Assembly: GCA_964655475.1 (NCBI GenBank)
Contig: CAZZMO010000003.1
Span: forward strand, 88,188-152,187
Source of the DNA: VGMA01 sp964655475
GTDB taxonomy: Bacteria > Chlamydiota > Chlamydiia > Chlamydiales > VGMA01
Reading direction: 5' to 3'
DNA: 64,000 nucleotides
In this document: piece after piece, positions 9,401 to 17,545 of the stretch
How positions within the stretch are numbered: the first letter of the stretch is position 1
Layout of the letters: the number at the start of each line of letters is the position of its first letter
Made by a program: the position numbers and the translations under genes
The notes under the pieces: generated by a model
Told to the model about the DNA's origin: nothing
Databases searched by the model: none
The model's input: only the letters and a program-made list of their open reading frames with translations

Positions 9401-10643
9401 TAGAACGCTCGAAGAGTACAAAAAGCTGATCAGTTCTAAATCCATTGAACCTGTACAGACATTCTCAGTAGAACTCGGTACAATCATCCTTCTACAAGAT
9501 GGCTCTAAGGTAAGCAGTGGACTCAAGATTGCGATCTGCGAACAACATAACTATCCGATCATCAGTGAAAAAGGTGGATATGTTCGATTTGAAGACCTCG
9601 TAGAAGGTATTTCTACACAGAAGACGGTGAATAAGCAGACTGGACAGTTCGAAATCGTTGTTAAACAACAACGTGGAGAGCTCCATCCGCAAATCAGTAT
9701 TTATGCCGATCCTGAGTTTAAGGAACTTCTTGGTAACTACGCGATTCCATCAGGCGCATACCTTTCTGTAGAAGAAGGGCAATTCGTCAATGCGGGAACA
9801 AAACTCGCTCGCTTGCCAAAAGCTTCGGTCAAAACGAAGGATATTACCGGGGGTCTTCCCCGTGTGGCAGAGCTCTTTGAAGCTAGAAAGCCCAAAGATG
9901 CTGCTGAGATCGCCAAAATCGATGGTATTATCGACTTCAGAGGCGTTCAGAAGAACAAGCGTATTGTTGTTGTTCGTGATGAAGCAACTGGCATGGAAGA
10001 AGAGCACCTCATCCCTCTCTCCAAACACTTGATTGCCCAAGGGGGAGATCATGTGGAGAAGGGGCAGCCGCTTACAGAAGGTCTTGTGAAACCACACGAG
10101 ATTCTCGAGATTTGCGGTGTGCGTGAACTTCAAAAGTATCTTGTCAATCAGGTACAGGAAGTGTACCGATTACAAGGGGTGGACATCAATGATAAACACA
10201 TTGAGATCATCGTCCGTCAGATGCTACAAAAAGTACGCATCACTGACCCAGGTGATACAGTCTTCCTCTATGGCGAAGATATCGATAAGAAGGCGTTCCA
10301 TGCACAGAACCGCCAAGTGATCGAAGAAGGTGGAAAACCAGCTCAGGCTACACCAGTATTGCTTGGTATTACCAAAGCATCGCTCGGTACTGAGTCCTAC
10401 TTCTCAGCTGCATCGTTCCAAGAGACGACAAGAGTCTTGACAGACGCTGCTTGCGAAGGAAAAGTAGACTACCTGCTCGATTTCAAATCGAACATTATTA
10501 CAGGTCAACAGATCCCATCTGGTACGGCACACTCTCGCTACTACAGCAGATTGCGCAAGTACGTAGATCAGGCAGAAGATGAAGAACTTGAATTCATCTT
10601 TGATGATGTTGTCGAACCTGTTTTAGTACCTATCGAGATCTAA
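6444..10643 (+). CDS. rpoC: DNA-directed RNA polymerase subunit beta'
   Basis: The gene begins with a GTG immediately after the rpoB stop, using GGGGGAA at the end of rpoB as ribosome-binding site. The 1399-residue product carries the N-terminal zinc ribbon ([23 protein letters not shown]), the catalytic NADFDGDQM loop at residues 456-464 with Mg-binding D458, D460 and D462, and the second zinc site (the [13 protein letters not shown] region). The trigger-loop-proximal segment [25 protein letters not shown] is also present. No insertion or deletion relative to other chlamydial beta' subunits stands out. Confidence 0.98.
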   Translation: [1399 protein letters not shown]

Positions 10644-10649
10644 TTCTTG

Positions 10650-10684
10650 AAAAAGGGCGAAGAAATCCTCTTCGCCCTTTTTAA
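10650..10684 (+). terminator. Rho-independent terminator after rpoC
   Basis: A 13-bp stem (10650-10662 with 10670-10682) contains the core GGGCGAAG/CTTCGCCC, a 7-nt loop and a run of T residues directly after the stem. It begins 7 bp after the rpoC stop and ends the ribosomal/RNA polymerase transcription unit. The A tract on the 5' arm could let it work in both directions, but the nearest minus-strand gene ends at 10725. Confidence 0.9.
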
Positions 10685-10724
10685 TATCTAATAGAACTTT
10701 TTAATACTTATCTAGAGAAACTCG

Positions 10725-11108
10725 CTAATAGCGAGATGTTTGTGAAAGAGTAGCTGTCGGTGCTGGTATTTCATAGCAATAGAGATTTGGAATCCCTTCT
10801 GGCCTACAGACGCGCCCTGCTAGTGAGCAGTTGCAGATATAGCAGTTTGCCGCTTCAAGAAAGGGTTGCCATTCATTTAATACGCTAGGGTAATGAGTTG
10901 CATCAATATAGATTGTCCAGTGGTGACGAAAATAGTCATCTGAAGGCCTCTCGAACTTTTCACAATCGTGCAAAATAAGAGCCTTTTTATTGCAGGTGAT
11001 AGCGACAACCGCCCCTGATTGATACCATTTCTCTACAGAATGAAAAATTTTACCGAGTCCGTAGCAATTATTAGAAAGTTCAGGACTGGGTAGGGTCTGG
11101 CTGATCAT
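10725..11108 (-). CDS. Hypothetical cysteine-rich protein
   Basis: I do not recognise this 127-residue protein. It has eight cysteines (residues 15, 39, 49, 89, 92, 94, 101, 111), four clustered as CYICNC followed by VC, which could bind metal or form disulfides. There is no signal peptide or membrane segment. Support for a real gene: AAGGAG sits 9 bp upstream of the ATG and a TATAAT element lies about 44 bp upstream. It points toward the rpoC terminator and away from tal. At the corresponding position in Chlamydia I recall a ferredoxin after tal, but no CX4CX2C ferredoxin pattern is visible, so I do not assign it. Confidence 0.65.
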   Translation of the reverse strand: MISQTLPSPELSNNCYGLGKIFHSVEKWYQSGAVVAITCNKKALILHDCEKFERPSDDYFRHHWTIYIDATHYPSVLNEWQPFLEAANCYICNCSLAGRVCRPEGIPNLYCYEIPAPTATLSQTSRY

Positions 11109-11151
11109 TTATAGAACTCCTTGTTACTAAAAGACAGTCTTTAAGGGCCCT

Positions 11152-11157
11152 ATTATA
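11152..11157 (-). promoter_or_regulatory. Candidate -10 element for the Cys-rich gene
   Basis: The minus strand reads TATAAT here, about 44 bp upstream of the ATG at 11108. No good -35 hexamer is found at 16-18 bp (the bases there read like AGGTTT/TAGGTT and fall within the tal terminator), so this is a -10-only call. Confidence 0.4.
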
Positions 11158-11170
11158 ATAGATAGGATAG

Positions 11171-11210
11171 AAAAAAACCTACACATTCATTTTTTGAAAG
11201 TGTAGGTTTA
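11171..11210 (-). terminator. Rho-independent terminator of tal
   Basis: On the minus strand, AAACCTACAC (11201-11210 side) pairs with GTGTAGGTTT (11175-11184 side) around a loop that can pair further with one mismatch, followed by a run of seven T (11171-11177 complement). It lies 12 bp after the tal stop. It overlaps the region just upstream of the candidate promoter of the next minus-strand gene, so little read-through is expected. Confidence 0.85.
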
Positions 11211-11221
11211 AGCTCAACTGA

Positions 11222-12205
11222 TTACATTGCTATCCGCTTTGAGTCAAAAAAATTTTCTCTGATGAAGTCCATGAGGCGACACTTATCTTTGTAGAAGACT
11301 CTGATCCCTTCACTCAATTTCTCTGTGGCCATCTGATCTTCGTTCATGAGCCAGCGGAATGATGCTTCATCCACAGGGATTCTTTGATCAATTTTGGACT
11401 TTTTAGCGAGGAGTGGGTCGAGTTTTCTCGGTACGTCACCTTCTGTCTCTTCGAGCTCTTTTAAGAGATTAGGGGAAATGGTGAGGAGGTCGATCCCTGC
11501 TAATTCAAGGATTTCTCCCACATTTCTAAAGCTTGCTCCCATAATCTGAGTTTTGTAGTCGAAATACTTATAATATTGGTAAATCTTTTTTACAGAGAGT
11601 ACGCCTGGATCTTCATGAGAGGCGAACTGCTTGTTTTCTGCCTTTACGTGCCAGTCGAGGATTCTTCCTACGAAAGGGGAGATGAGGGTCACTCCAGCTT
11701 CAGCTGCCGCTGCCGCTTGAGCTTGACTGAACATAAGGGTCATATTGCAATGAATCCCTTCTCTTTCAAGGAGTTCTCCAGCGCGGATCCCTTCCCATGT
11801 GGAGGCGAGCTTGATCAAAACTCTCTCTTTTTTCACCCCAAGGGATGCGTATAGATTGATGATTTCTCGAGCTTTAGTGATGCTAGCACTTGCATTGAAG
11901 GAGAGGTGGGCATCCACTTCTGTGGAGACGCGACCTGGGACGATTTTGAGAATTTCTGCACCAAAATTGACGCAAAGCTTGGTAAAAATTTTATCCATAA
12001 CGTCCGCATCAGTTCTCCCCTCGGCTCTACCATAATCGACAGCATCTCTTACAAGATCTTGATATTCAGGTAATTCCGCAGCCTTAAACAGTAGGCTTGG
12101 ATTGGTGGTTGCATCTTGCGGTTTATGTTTTTTAATCTGGGCAATTTCGCCAGTATCGGCAACAACGGTTGTTAATGCCTTGAGTCTTTTCAACTTACTA
12201 TTCAT
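11222..12205 (-). CDS. tal: Transaldolase
   Basis: The enzyme transfers a dihydroxyacetone unit between sedoheptulose-7-phosphate and glyceraldehyde-3-phosphate in the non-oxidative pentose phosphate pathway. The 327-residue product aligns in register with the E. coli TalB type: D17 (VADTGE), DATTNPSL at 31-38, E96 (STEVDAH) and the Schiff-base lysine K132 in IKLASTWEG. The late motif ASFRNVGEILELAGID is present. In Chlamydia tal also follows rpoC, but here it is on the opposite strand. It may be transcribed with the two small genes upstream (gaps of 64 and 52 bp) and ends in its own terminator. Confidence 0.95.
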   Translation of the reverse strand: MNSKLKRLKALTTVVADTGEIAQIKKHKPQDATTNPSLLFKAAELPEYQDLVRDAVDYGRAEGRTDADVMDKIFTKLCVNFGAEILKIVPGRVSTEVDAHLSFNASASITKAREIINLYASLGVKKERVLIKLASTWEGIRAGELLEREGIHCNMTLMFSQAQAAAAAEAGVTLISPFVGRILDWHVKAENKQFASHEDPGVLSVKKIYQYYKYFDYKTQIMGASFRNVGEILELAGIDLLTISPNLLKELEETEGDVPRKLDPLLAKKSKIDQRIPVDEASFRWLMNEDQMATEKLSEGIRVFYKDKCRLMDFIRENFFDSKRIAM

Positions 12206-12269
12206 ATAGAATGATTCCTCTCTATCGATTTCACTTCATCAAAAAACAGAAACTATTTTTTGAAAAGGG

Positions 12270-12602
12270 TTAATTTGGGTTGACGCCGCGGTTCGCATTT
12301 ACAGCAACTAGGCCACCTGCAAAGAGAAGGAGGGAAAAGAAAACGACAAGCAGAGCATTGTGGCCAGGTCTTTCGTTTCTGAATCGGTTCGGGACGAACG
12401 GGTCTTCCATTTGTTGATCTTCAGTTTCAATGAGATCTTCCTGCTCCAAAGAAATTTCTTCATCTTCTCTTTGTGGAACAGCGAGATCCCCTTCTTCCTC
12501 AGAAGGGCGAATATTTGGAGTACCCTGGTTAGCTGGAAGGGAAGCTGCCAATACTACACAAACAATATTGCAACATGTGTTCAATTTCATGGGGGCTATC
12601 AT
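12270..12602 (-). CDS. Small acidic protein with N-terminal hydrophobic segment and C-terminal TM helix
   Basis: Function unknown. The 110-residue product (or 106 if it begins at the second Met, position 12590) has a short hydrophobic N-terminus (NTCCNIVCVVLAASLPANQG) resembling a signal peptide. A very acidic central region rich in Glu, Asp and Gln follows, then a C-terminal membrane segment (ALLVVFFSLLLFAGGLVAV) with a short basic tail. The first start has a weak GGGTGAAAAG-type site upstream. The same layout appears in the next gene, and both precede tal on the minus strand. The layout suggests an envelope or inclusion-membrane protein, which is inference only. Confidence 0.6.
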   Translation of the reverse strand: MIAPMKLNTCCNIVCVVLAASLPANQGTPNIRPSEEEGDLAVPQREDEEISLEQEDLIETEDQQMEDPFVPNRFRNERPGHNALLVVFFSLLLFAGGLVAVNANRGVNPN

Positions 12603-12654
12603 AACTTTTCACCCATATCTATGGCAATAAAATTATGATCAGAAAAAGGGGGGA

Positions 12655-12930
12655 TTAGGAGGTGCTGCTGGAGGTACTATCTGTCGTGGTCGTAGTGCTT
12701 GAATCACCAGGACTTGAGTTGATAAGAACAGCGAGGAGGACGATCGATACGGTGATCAAGATGCCATTCATGACCATGGAAGTAGCTGTCTTTTTCATGG
12801 AGACATCGGTCAATGCCCAATCCAATTTATCTACTTTACTCTTGTTATCCAACACCTTATCTTCTGCGGATAGTGGAGAAGCAAGGACGAATACTATTAA
12901 TGTACAGATACTAACAAGTTTATGCTTCAT
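12655..12930 (-). CDS. Small predicted secreted/membrane protein with Ser/Thr-rich tail
   Basis: Function unknown. I place the start at the internal Met (12930; MKHKLVSICTLIVFVLASPLSA), which gives a clean signal peptide with a Ser-Ala cleavage site. The longer frame begins at 12966 and adds a charged stretch. The mature part has a polar region, a membrane helix (GILITVSIVLLAVLI) and a C-terminal tail of almost only Ser, Thr and Asp. It lies 52 bp upstream of the similarly organised small protein gene and diverges from the V-ATPase operon. Low-complexity tails like this can inflate ORF calls, so confidence is moderate. Confidence 0.55.
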   Translation of the reverse strand: MKHKLVSICTLIVFVLASPLSAEDKVLDNKSKVDKLDWALTDVSMKKTATSMVMNGILITVSIVLLAVLINSSPGDSSTTTTTDSTSSSTS

Positions 12931-13071
12931 GCCCTTCAAACCCTCGAGGTTCCTAGGCTTTTTCATACAGATGGGGGAATTTTCTCGCTACTTTTTTCTT
13001 CAGATCCCGATTTATCCTTGGAGTTTTTTTCTCGAGTGATTAAAATGATCAGACGACAAGGAAGGTTCATA

Positions 13072-13704
13072 GTGTCAGAAAAAGAAAAAGCCAGTGATAA
13101 AGTAAAAACCATCTGTCGCTTAATCACAGAGGAAACATTAACACCAGCCAAAAAGGAAGCCCAAGAAACCATCAACCTTGCTAAAAATGAAGCTCAAGTG
13201 ATTCTCGAAGAGGCCCATAAAGAGGCGAAGCTCATCCAAGAGAGATGTGATCGAGAGGTAGAACATAAGCTTTCTGTTATGCAAGCATCTTTGGATATGG
13301 CGGTTAAGCAAGCGATATTGTTCTTAAAACAAGAAATCACCGAGCACTTCTTCTCAAAAGAACTCCACCACATGTTGACCAAGGAAATGGAAAATCGGGA
13401 TTGGGTGGCAAAATTACTAGAGGCAATGGTCGTCTCTTTAGAAAAAGAAGGGATTAGCTCAGAGCTGCATGCCGTGCTTCCCAAAACGACGACGAGAGAT
13501 CAGATTGTTCACTCATTGACAAAAGCGGTCGCAGATCGCTTGAAGCAAGCGGGAGAGAAAGGGATTACTGTTGGTAACATGATTGGCGTAGAACTAAAAC
13601 CTGCTGGCGAGAATTTTACCCTGAGCGTGACAGAGGAGGCGCTTCATCAGATTATTGCTAAGTATGTTCATCGCGATCTGAGAGAAAAAATTTTCACCTC
13701 ATAG
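13072..13704 (+). CDS. atpE: V-type ATP synthase subunit E
   Basis: The start is the GTG at 13072, preceded by AAGGAAGG with a 6-bp gap. The upstream Met starts (12922, 13045) would add an unrelated extension overlapping the divergent gene. The resulting 210 residues match the family length. Residues 1-90 form a long charged helix rich in Glu, Lys and Ala (EETLTPAKKEAQETINLAKNEA and onward), the peripheral-stalk coiled coil, followed by the globular C-terminal domain. It is the first gene of the V-ATPase operon E-DUF2764-A-B-D-I-K. Confidence 0.9.
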   Translation: MSEKEKASDKVKTICRLITEETLTPAKKEAQETINLAKNEAQVILEEAHKEAKLIQERCDREVEHKLSVMQASLDMAVKQAILFLKQEITEHFFSKELHHMLTKEMENRDWVAKLLEAMVVSLEKEGISSELHAVLPKTTTRDQIVHSLTKAVADRLKQAGEKGITVGNMIGVELKPAGENFTLSVTEEALHQIIAKYVHRDLREKIFTS

Positions 13705-13711
13705 ATGAATT

Positions 13712-14485
13712 ATGAAGCATTATTTTCTGTATAATTTTTTGCCCCCTCTAGAAATTCAGACTAGGCCTGATATAGCCTTTTCTCAATTGCTAGACAGCTA
13801 CAATATGAATTTGACCCGCCAAGAGAAAGAAAAACTTCGGGTCATTCAGTTATTCACCGATTTGAATAATATCTACGCTCACCTTACTGGTGGTAGATGG
13901 AATTCAAAAGGAACGCTGACTCAGGAAGAGCTCAAGGAACGATTGGAGAAAGGGGAAGACCTCCCCCCATATGTTCTCGATTTTTTTGCGAAGTATGACA
14001 ATCCTAAAGATCAGAAGAGGTTTTTCTCAGAGATCTTAGTGGAATACTTTCAAAGTGAGAAGGGGAGGCACGAGGGCTTTATAAAAGAATTCCTCCGCTT
14101 CGAAAGAGAACTCCGTCTTTTACTCATTGCATATCGGTCAAAAAAGATTCATGCCGATATCATAGAAGAGCTGCAATTTGAAGATCTCAACGATCCTCTC
14201 GTTTTTGATATTATTGCTAGAAAAGATGCAGCTCAATATGAGTTCCCTTTTGAATACAGGGACTTAAAGCCAGCGATAGAACAAGCAGGGCGCAATCCGC
14301 TCAAACAACATTTTGCGATCTTGAAATACCGGTTCAATCATTATAACCGGTTTTTGGAGGAAGCTCCTTTCTCGCTCGACAGTTTACTTGCCTATTTTGT
14401 CCAACACATGATTTTGGACGATTACTACGGACTGAGCAAAGAGGAAGGAAAACAATTTTTAGATAGTATTTTGGAGACACCATGA
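13712..14485 (+). CDS. DUF2764 family protein of the V-ATPase operon
   Basis: The 257-residue protein starts with MKHYFLYNFLPPLEIQTRPDI, the PPL-containing opening I associate with DUF2764 proteins found in V-ATPase operons of Chlamydiae, spirochetes and Bacteroidetes. It is soluble, highly charged and helical, with no membrane segment. It lies 7 bp after subunit E and overlaps subunit A by 4 bp (ATGA). It occupies the place where other V-type operons carry subunit C, so a role as a divergent C-like subunit or assembly factor is plausible but unproven. Confidence 0.8.
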   Translation: MKHYFLYNFLPPLEIQTRPDIAFSQLLDSYNMNLTRQEKEKLRVIQLFTDLNNIYAHLTGGRWNSKGTLTQEELKERLEKGEDLPPYVLDFFAKYDNPKDQKRFFSEILVEYFQSEKGRHEGFIKEFLRFERELRLLLIAYRSKKIHADIIEELQFEDLNDPLVFDIIARKDAAQYEFPFEYRDLKPAIEQAGRNPLKQHFAILKYRFNHYNRFLEEAPFSLDSLLAYFVQHMILDDYYGLSKEEGKQFLDSILETP

Positions 14486-16263
14486 TAAGTGAAAATGCCT
14501 TGGCAAAAGGTCGAGTGCAAAATGCGTATGGAAACTTGCTGTCGGTAAAATTTGAAGGATCCATTTCTCTAGGAGAAGTGGGATTCGTCCATTTAAACAA
14601 TCACAAGTTGAAATCAGAAGTGATTGAAATTGAGGGCGATATCGCAAAAATTCAAGTTTTTGAAGACACGACTGGTGTCCGACTAGCGACAGAGGTTTAT
14701 TTCGAAAGAACCCTATTGGAAGTCTCCTTGGCCCCAGGTCTTTTAGGATCAATTTATGATGGATTACAAAACCCCTTAGAAGAGATTGCCAACACCTCCG
14801 GAGCTTATCTCCCAAGAGGCCTTTATCTTGACCCAATTAATGATGTCAAACATTGGAATTTCACTCCGAAGATCCATGTTGGTGCAACAGTCAAACGGGG
14901 AGATCTACTTGGTGCAGTACCCGAAGGGCGCTTTACCCATAAAATCTTTGTCCCTTTTCAGCGCTATGGTGAATATACTGTTACCTGGATCGCTGAGCAG
15001 GGGAGCTACACGGTTAATGACCCGATTGCAAAGCTTCGCGATGCGCGTGGAGAAGAGTTCAAGGTGACCATGCTCCAAAAATGGCCTGTAAAAAGACAGC
15101 TCATGATCGGAGAGAGAGTAAAGCCTGATCAAATGCTCTACACAGGTCTTCGGATTTTAGATACCCAAAATCCTCTTCTCCTTGGAGAGACCCTTTGTAC
15201 GCCAGGACCTTTTGGAGCTGGAAAAACAGTTATGCAGCACCACTTAGCGAAGTATTCATCAGTGGATATCGTGGTGATTGTGGCTTGTGGTGAAAGGGCA
15301 GGGGAAGTTGTTGAGACTCTAAAAACATTCCCACACCTTAAAGACGTTTATACAGATGAGCCTCTTATCAACCGCACCATCATTATTTGTAACACCTCAT
15401 CGATGCCGGTTGCTGCTCGGGAAGCCTCCGTTTATACAGGGATGGCAATTGCTGAATACTATAGACAGATGGGCCTCAATGTCCTTCTTCTCGCAGATTC
15501 CACATCGAGATGGATGCAGGCGATGAGAGAGATGTCTGGGCGTCTTGAAGAGATCCCAGCAGAAGAGTCATTCCCAGCTTATCTAGCATCAAGGGTTGCA
15601 AACTTCTATGAGAGAGCCGGTGTGATTGTCACACCAGATAGTTCAAAAGGTTCGATCACCGTGGTGGGTGCAGTATCTCCAGCGGGTGGAAACTTCAATG
15701 AACCTGGAACTCAGGCTACTTTGAAAGTGGTCTCAGCTTTTGCGTGTCTTTCGAAAGAGTACGCAGATGCAAGAAAATATCCAGCGATTGATCCTCTAGC
15801 TTCTTGGTCGAAGTGTCGAGAAGAGATAACGAAAATTATGTCAAAACAATTCGAATCATGGGGTAAGTTCCTCTCTCTCACTGATAAGTTGTTATTCCAG
15901 GGATTAGAAATTGGCAAGAGAATGGAAGTTGTGGGGTTAGAAGGGACTTTGATGAGTGATTACGTCATTTATCTCAAGTCAGAGGTATACTCTTTCGTCT
16001 ATCTACAACAAAATGCGTTCGATAAAGAGGATGCATATTGCCCTCTGGAGAGACAGGTAGCGATGGTGAAACTCATGTTCCCACTTTTACAAAAAGAGTT
16101 TAGCTTCAAGACACACGATGAAGCAAAAGCCTTCTTTGTCGATATGCAGTCAGAGTTAAAGAATATCAACTACTTACCTTTCAAATCAGAATCGTATAGG
16201 AAAGCAGAAGAAAAAATCGAAGAGATGTTGAAAAGCCAGGAGTCGTATGCAAAAAGTCTATGA
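14482..16263 (+). CDS. atpA: V-type ATP synthase catalytic subunit A
   Basis: The catalytic subunit has a Walker A motif GPFGAGKT at residues 242-249 and the family-specific bulge domain between the beta-barrel and nucleotide domain. It also shows GERAGEVVETLKTFP, DSTSRWMQAMREMSGRLEEIPAEESFP and the downstream SPAGGNFNEPGTQATLKVV region. At 593 residues it is full length. The start overlaps the stop of the DUF2764 gene (ATGA), and its end overlaps the subunit B start by 17 bp, so stoichiometry is probably set by translational coupling. Confidence 0.97.
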   Translation: MISENALAKGRVQNAYGNLLSVKFEGSISLGEVGFVHLNNHKLKSEVIEIEGDIAKIQVFEDTTGVRLATEVYFERTLLEVSLAPGLLGSIYDGLQNPLEEIANTSGAYLPRGLYLDPINDVKHWNFTPKIHVGATVKRGDLLGAVPEGRFTHKIFVPFQRYGEYTVTWIAEQGSYTVNDPIAKLRDARGEEFKVTMLQKWPVKRQLMIGERVKPDQMLYTGLRILDTQNPLLLGETLCTPGPFGAGKTVMQHHLAKYSSVDIVVIVACGERAGEVVETLKTFPHLKDVYTDEPLINRTIIICNTSSMPVAAREASVYTGMAIAEYYRQMGLNVLLLADSTSRWMQAMREMSGRLEEIPAEESFPAYLASRVANFYERAGVIVTPDSSKGSITVVGAVSPAGGNFNEPGTQATLKVVSAFACLSKEYADARKYPAIDPLASWSKCREEITKIMSKQFESWGKFLSLTDKLLFQGLEIGKRMEVVGLEGTLMSDYVIYLKSEVYSFVYLQQNAFDKEDAYCPLERQVAMVKLMFPLLQKEFSFKTHDEAKAFFVDMQSELKNINYLPFKSESYRKAEEKIEEMLKSQESYAKSL

Positions 16264-17545
16264 TAGAATTCTTGAAATTTCGAGCAGTACTTTCGTTGTA
16301 GAAGCAGACGACGTCGGGCTTGGAGAAATTGCACGTGTAGAAAAACAAGATGGAACAAGCATGCTCGCCATGTCGATCCGTCTTGAGGGGAAAAAGGTGG
16401 TGATGCAGGCTCTCGAATCGACGAGCGGCCTTTCTACAACAGATCGCGTGAGCTTTCTCAAACACCGGATGAGAACAAGAGTTGGCAAGGAGCTCCTCGG
16501 TCGCCGTTTTGATGGTCAAGGAAGACCTATCGATGGTGGACCAAACATTGAAGGGGTGGAAGTCGATCTTTCTCATCAATCGGTCAATCCTGTTCAAAGG
16601 ACGATCCCGAGTGAGATGGTGAGAACAAATATTCCGATGATTGATGTTTACAATACCCTCGTCCGATCTCAAAAGCTTCCTATTTTTTCTGTCACAGGGG
16701 AGCGTTACAATGAGCTCTTGATGAGAATCGCAAACCAGACAGACGCCGATGTGGTCATCATTGGTGGAATGGGGCTTCGTTATAACGACTATCTGAAGTT
16801 CATTGAGAATGCAGAATCGCACGGCTCTATGCAAAAGACGATCATGTACATCAACCTTGCAACTGAAAATGCGATTGAATGTCTACTTGTTCCAGATACT
16901 GCCTTGACAGTTGCAGAACAATATGCCATGAAAGGTTCTAATGTACTCGTTTTGCTCACTGATATGACGACGTATGCTGAGGCGCACCGAGAAATTTCGA
17001 TCAGCTTGGATGTATTGCCAGCGGCTCGCGCTTTCCCAGGTGATCTCTATTCACTTCTCGCATTCCGCTATGAAAAAGCGGTAGAGTTTGTCGATCAAGG
17101 ATCGATCACGTTGTTGACTGTCACGACGATGCCAGGGGGGGATGTGACGAATCCTGTTCCTGATAATACAGGATACATCACAGAAGGGCAGTTCTATATG
17201 ATCAATGGATCGATCAATCCCTTTGGTTCTCTATCACGGCTCAAGCAGCTCGTTCAGGGAAAGAAGACGAGAGAAGATCACAGTACAGTTGCTAACACGA
17301 CTATCGGCCTTTACGCAGAAGCATTGAAGGCTAGAGAGAGACAAAGTATGGGTTTCAAACTCTCTAAGTGGGATGAAAAACTCATCAAGTTTGCTGGGCT
17401 TTTTGAAGAGCACATGATGGATCTCAACAAAAACATCCCACTCGAGGAAGCACTCGATCGTGGCTGGAAGATTATGGCAGACTGTTTTCAAGCAAAAGAA
17501 ATTTCAATTAAAAAAGAACTGATGGATAAATACTGGCCATGGTAG
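16247..17545 (+). CDS. atpB: V-type ATP synthase non-catalytic subunit B
   Basis: The 432-residue product belongs to the regulatory B subunits. The P-loop position reads SVTGERYNEL, without the Walker lysine, as expected of a non-catalytic subunit. LTDMTTYAEAHREISISLDVLPAARAFPG and TMPGGDVTNPVPDNTGYITEGQF are typical. It alternates with A in the head of the rotary enzyme. The start lies inside the end of atpA, 17 bp before its stop, and the gene overlaps atpD by 7 bp. Confidence 0.97.
   Translation: MQKVYDRILEISSSTFVVEADDVGLGEIARVEKQDGTSMLAMSIRLEGKKVVMQALESTSGLSTTDRVSFLKHRMRTRVGKELLGRRFDGQGRPIDGGPNIEGVEVDLSHQSVNPVQRTIPSEMVRTNIPMIDVYNTLVRSQKLPIFSVTGERYNELLMRIANQTDADVVIIGGMGLRYNDYLKFIENAESHGSMQKTIMYINLATENAIECLLVPDTALTVAEQYAMKGSNVLVLLTDMTTYAEAHREISISLDVLPAARAFPGDLYSLLAFRYEKAVEFVDQGSITLLTVTTMPGGDVTNPVPDNTGYITEGQFYMINGSINPFGSLSRLKQLVQGKKTREDHSTVANTTIGLYAEALKARERQSMGFKLSKWDEKLIKFAGLFEEHMMDLNKNIPLEEALDRGWKIMADCFQAKEISIKKELMDKYWPW

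Noticed and set aside
12922..13071. N-terminal extension of V-ATPase subunit E
   Set aside because: The GTG at 13072 has AAGGAAGG at 6 bp and gives the family length; the extension would overlap the divergent small gene and has unrelated composition.
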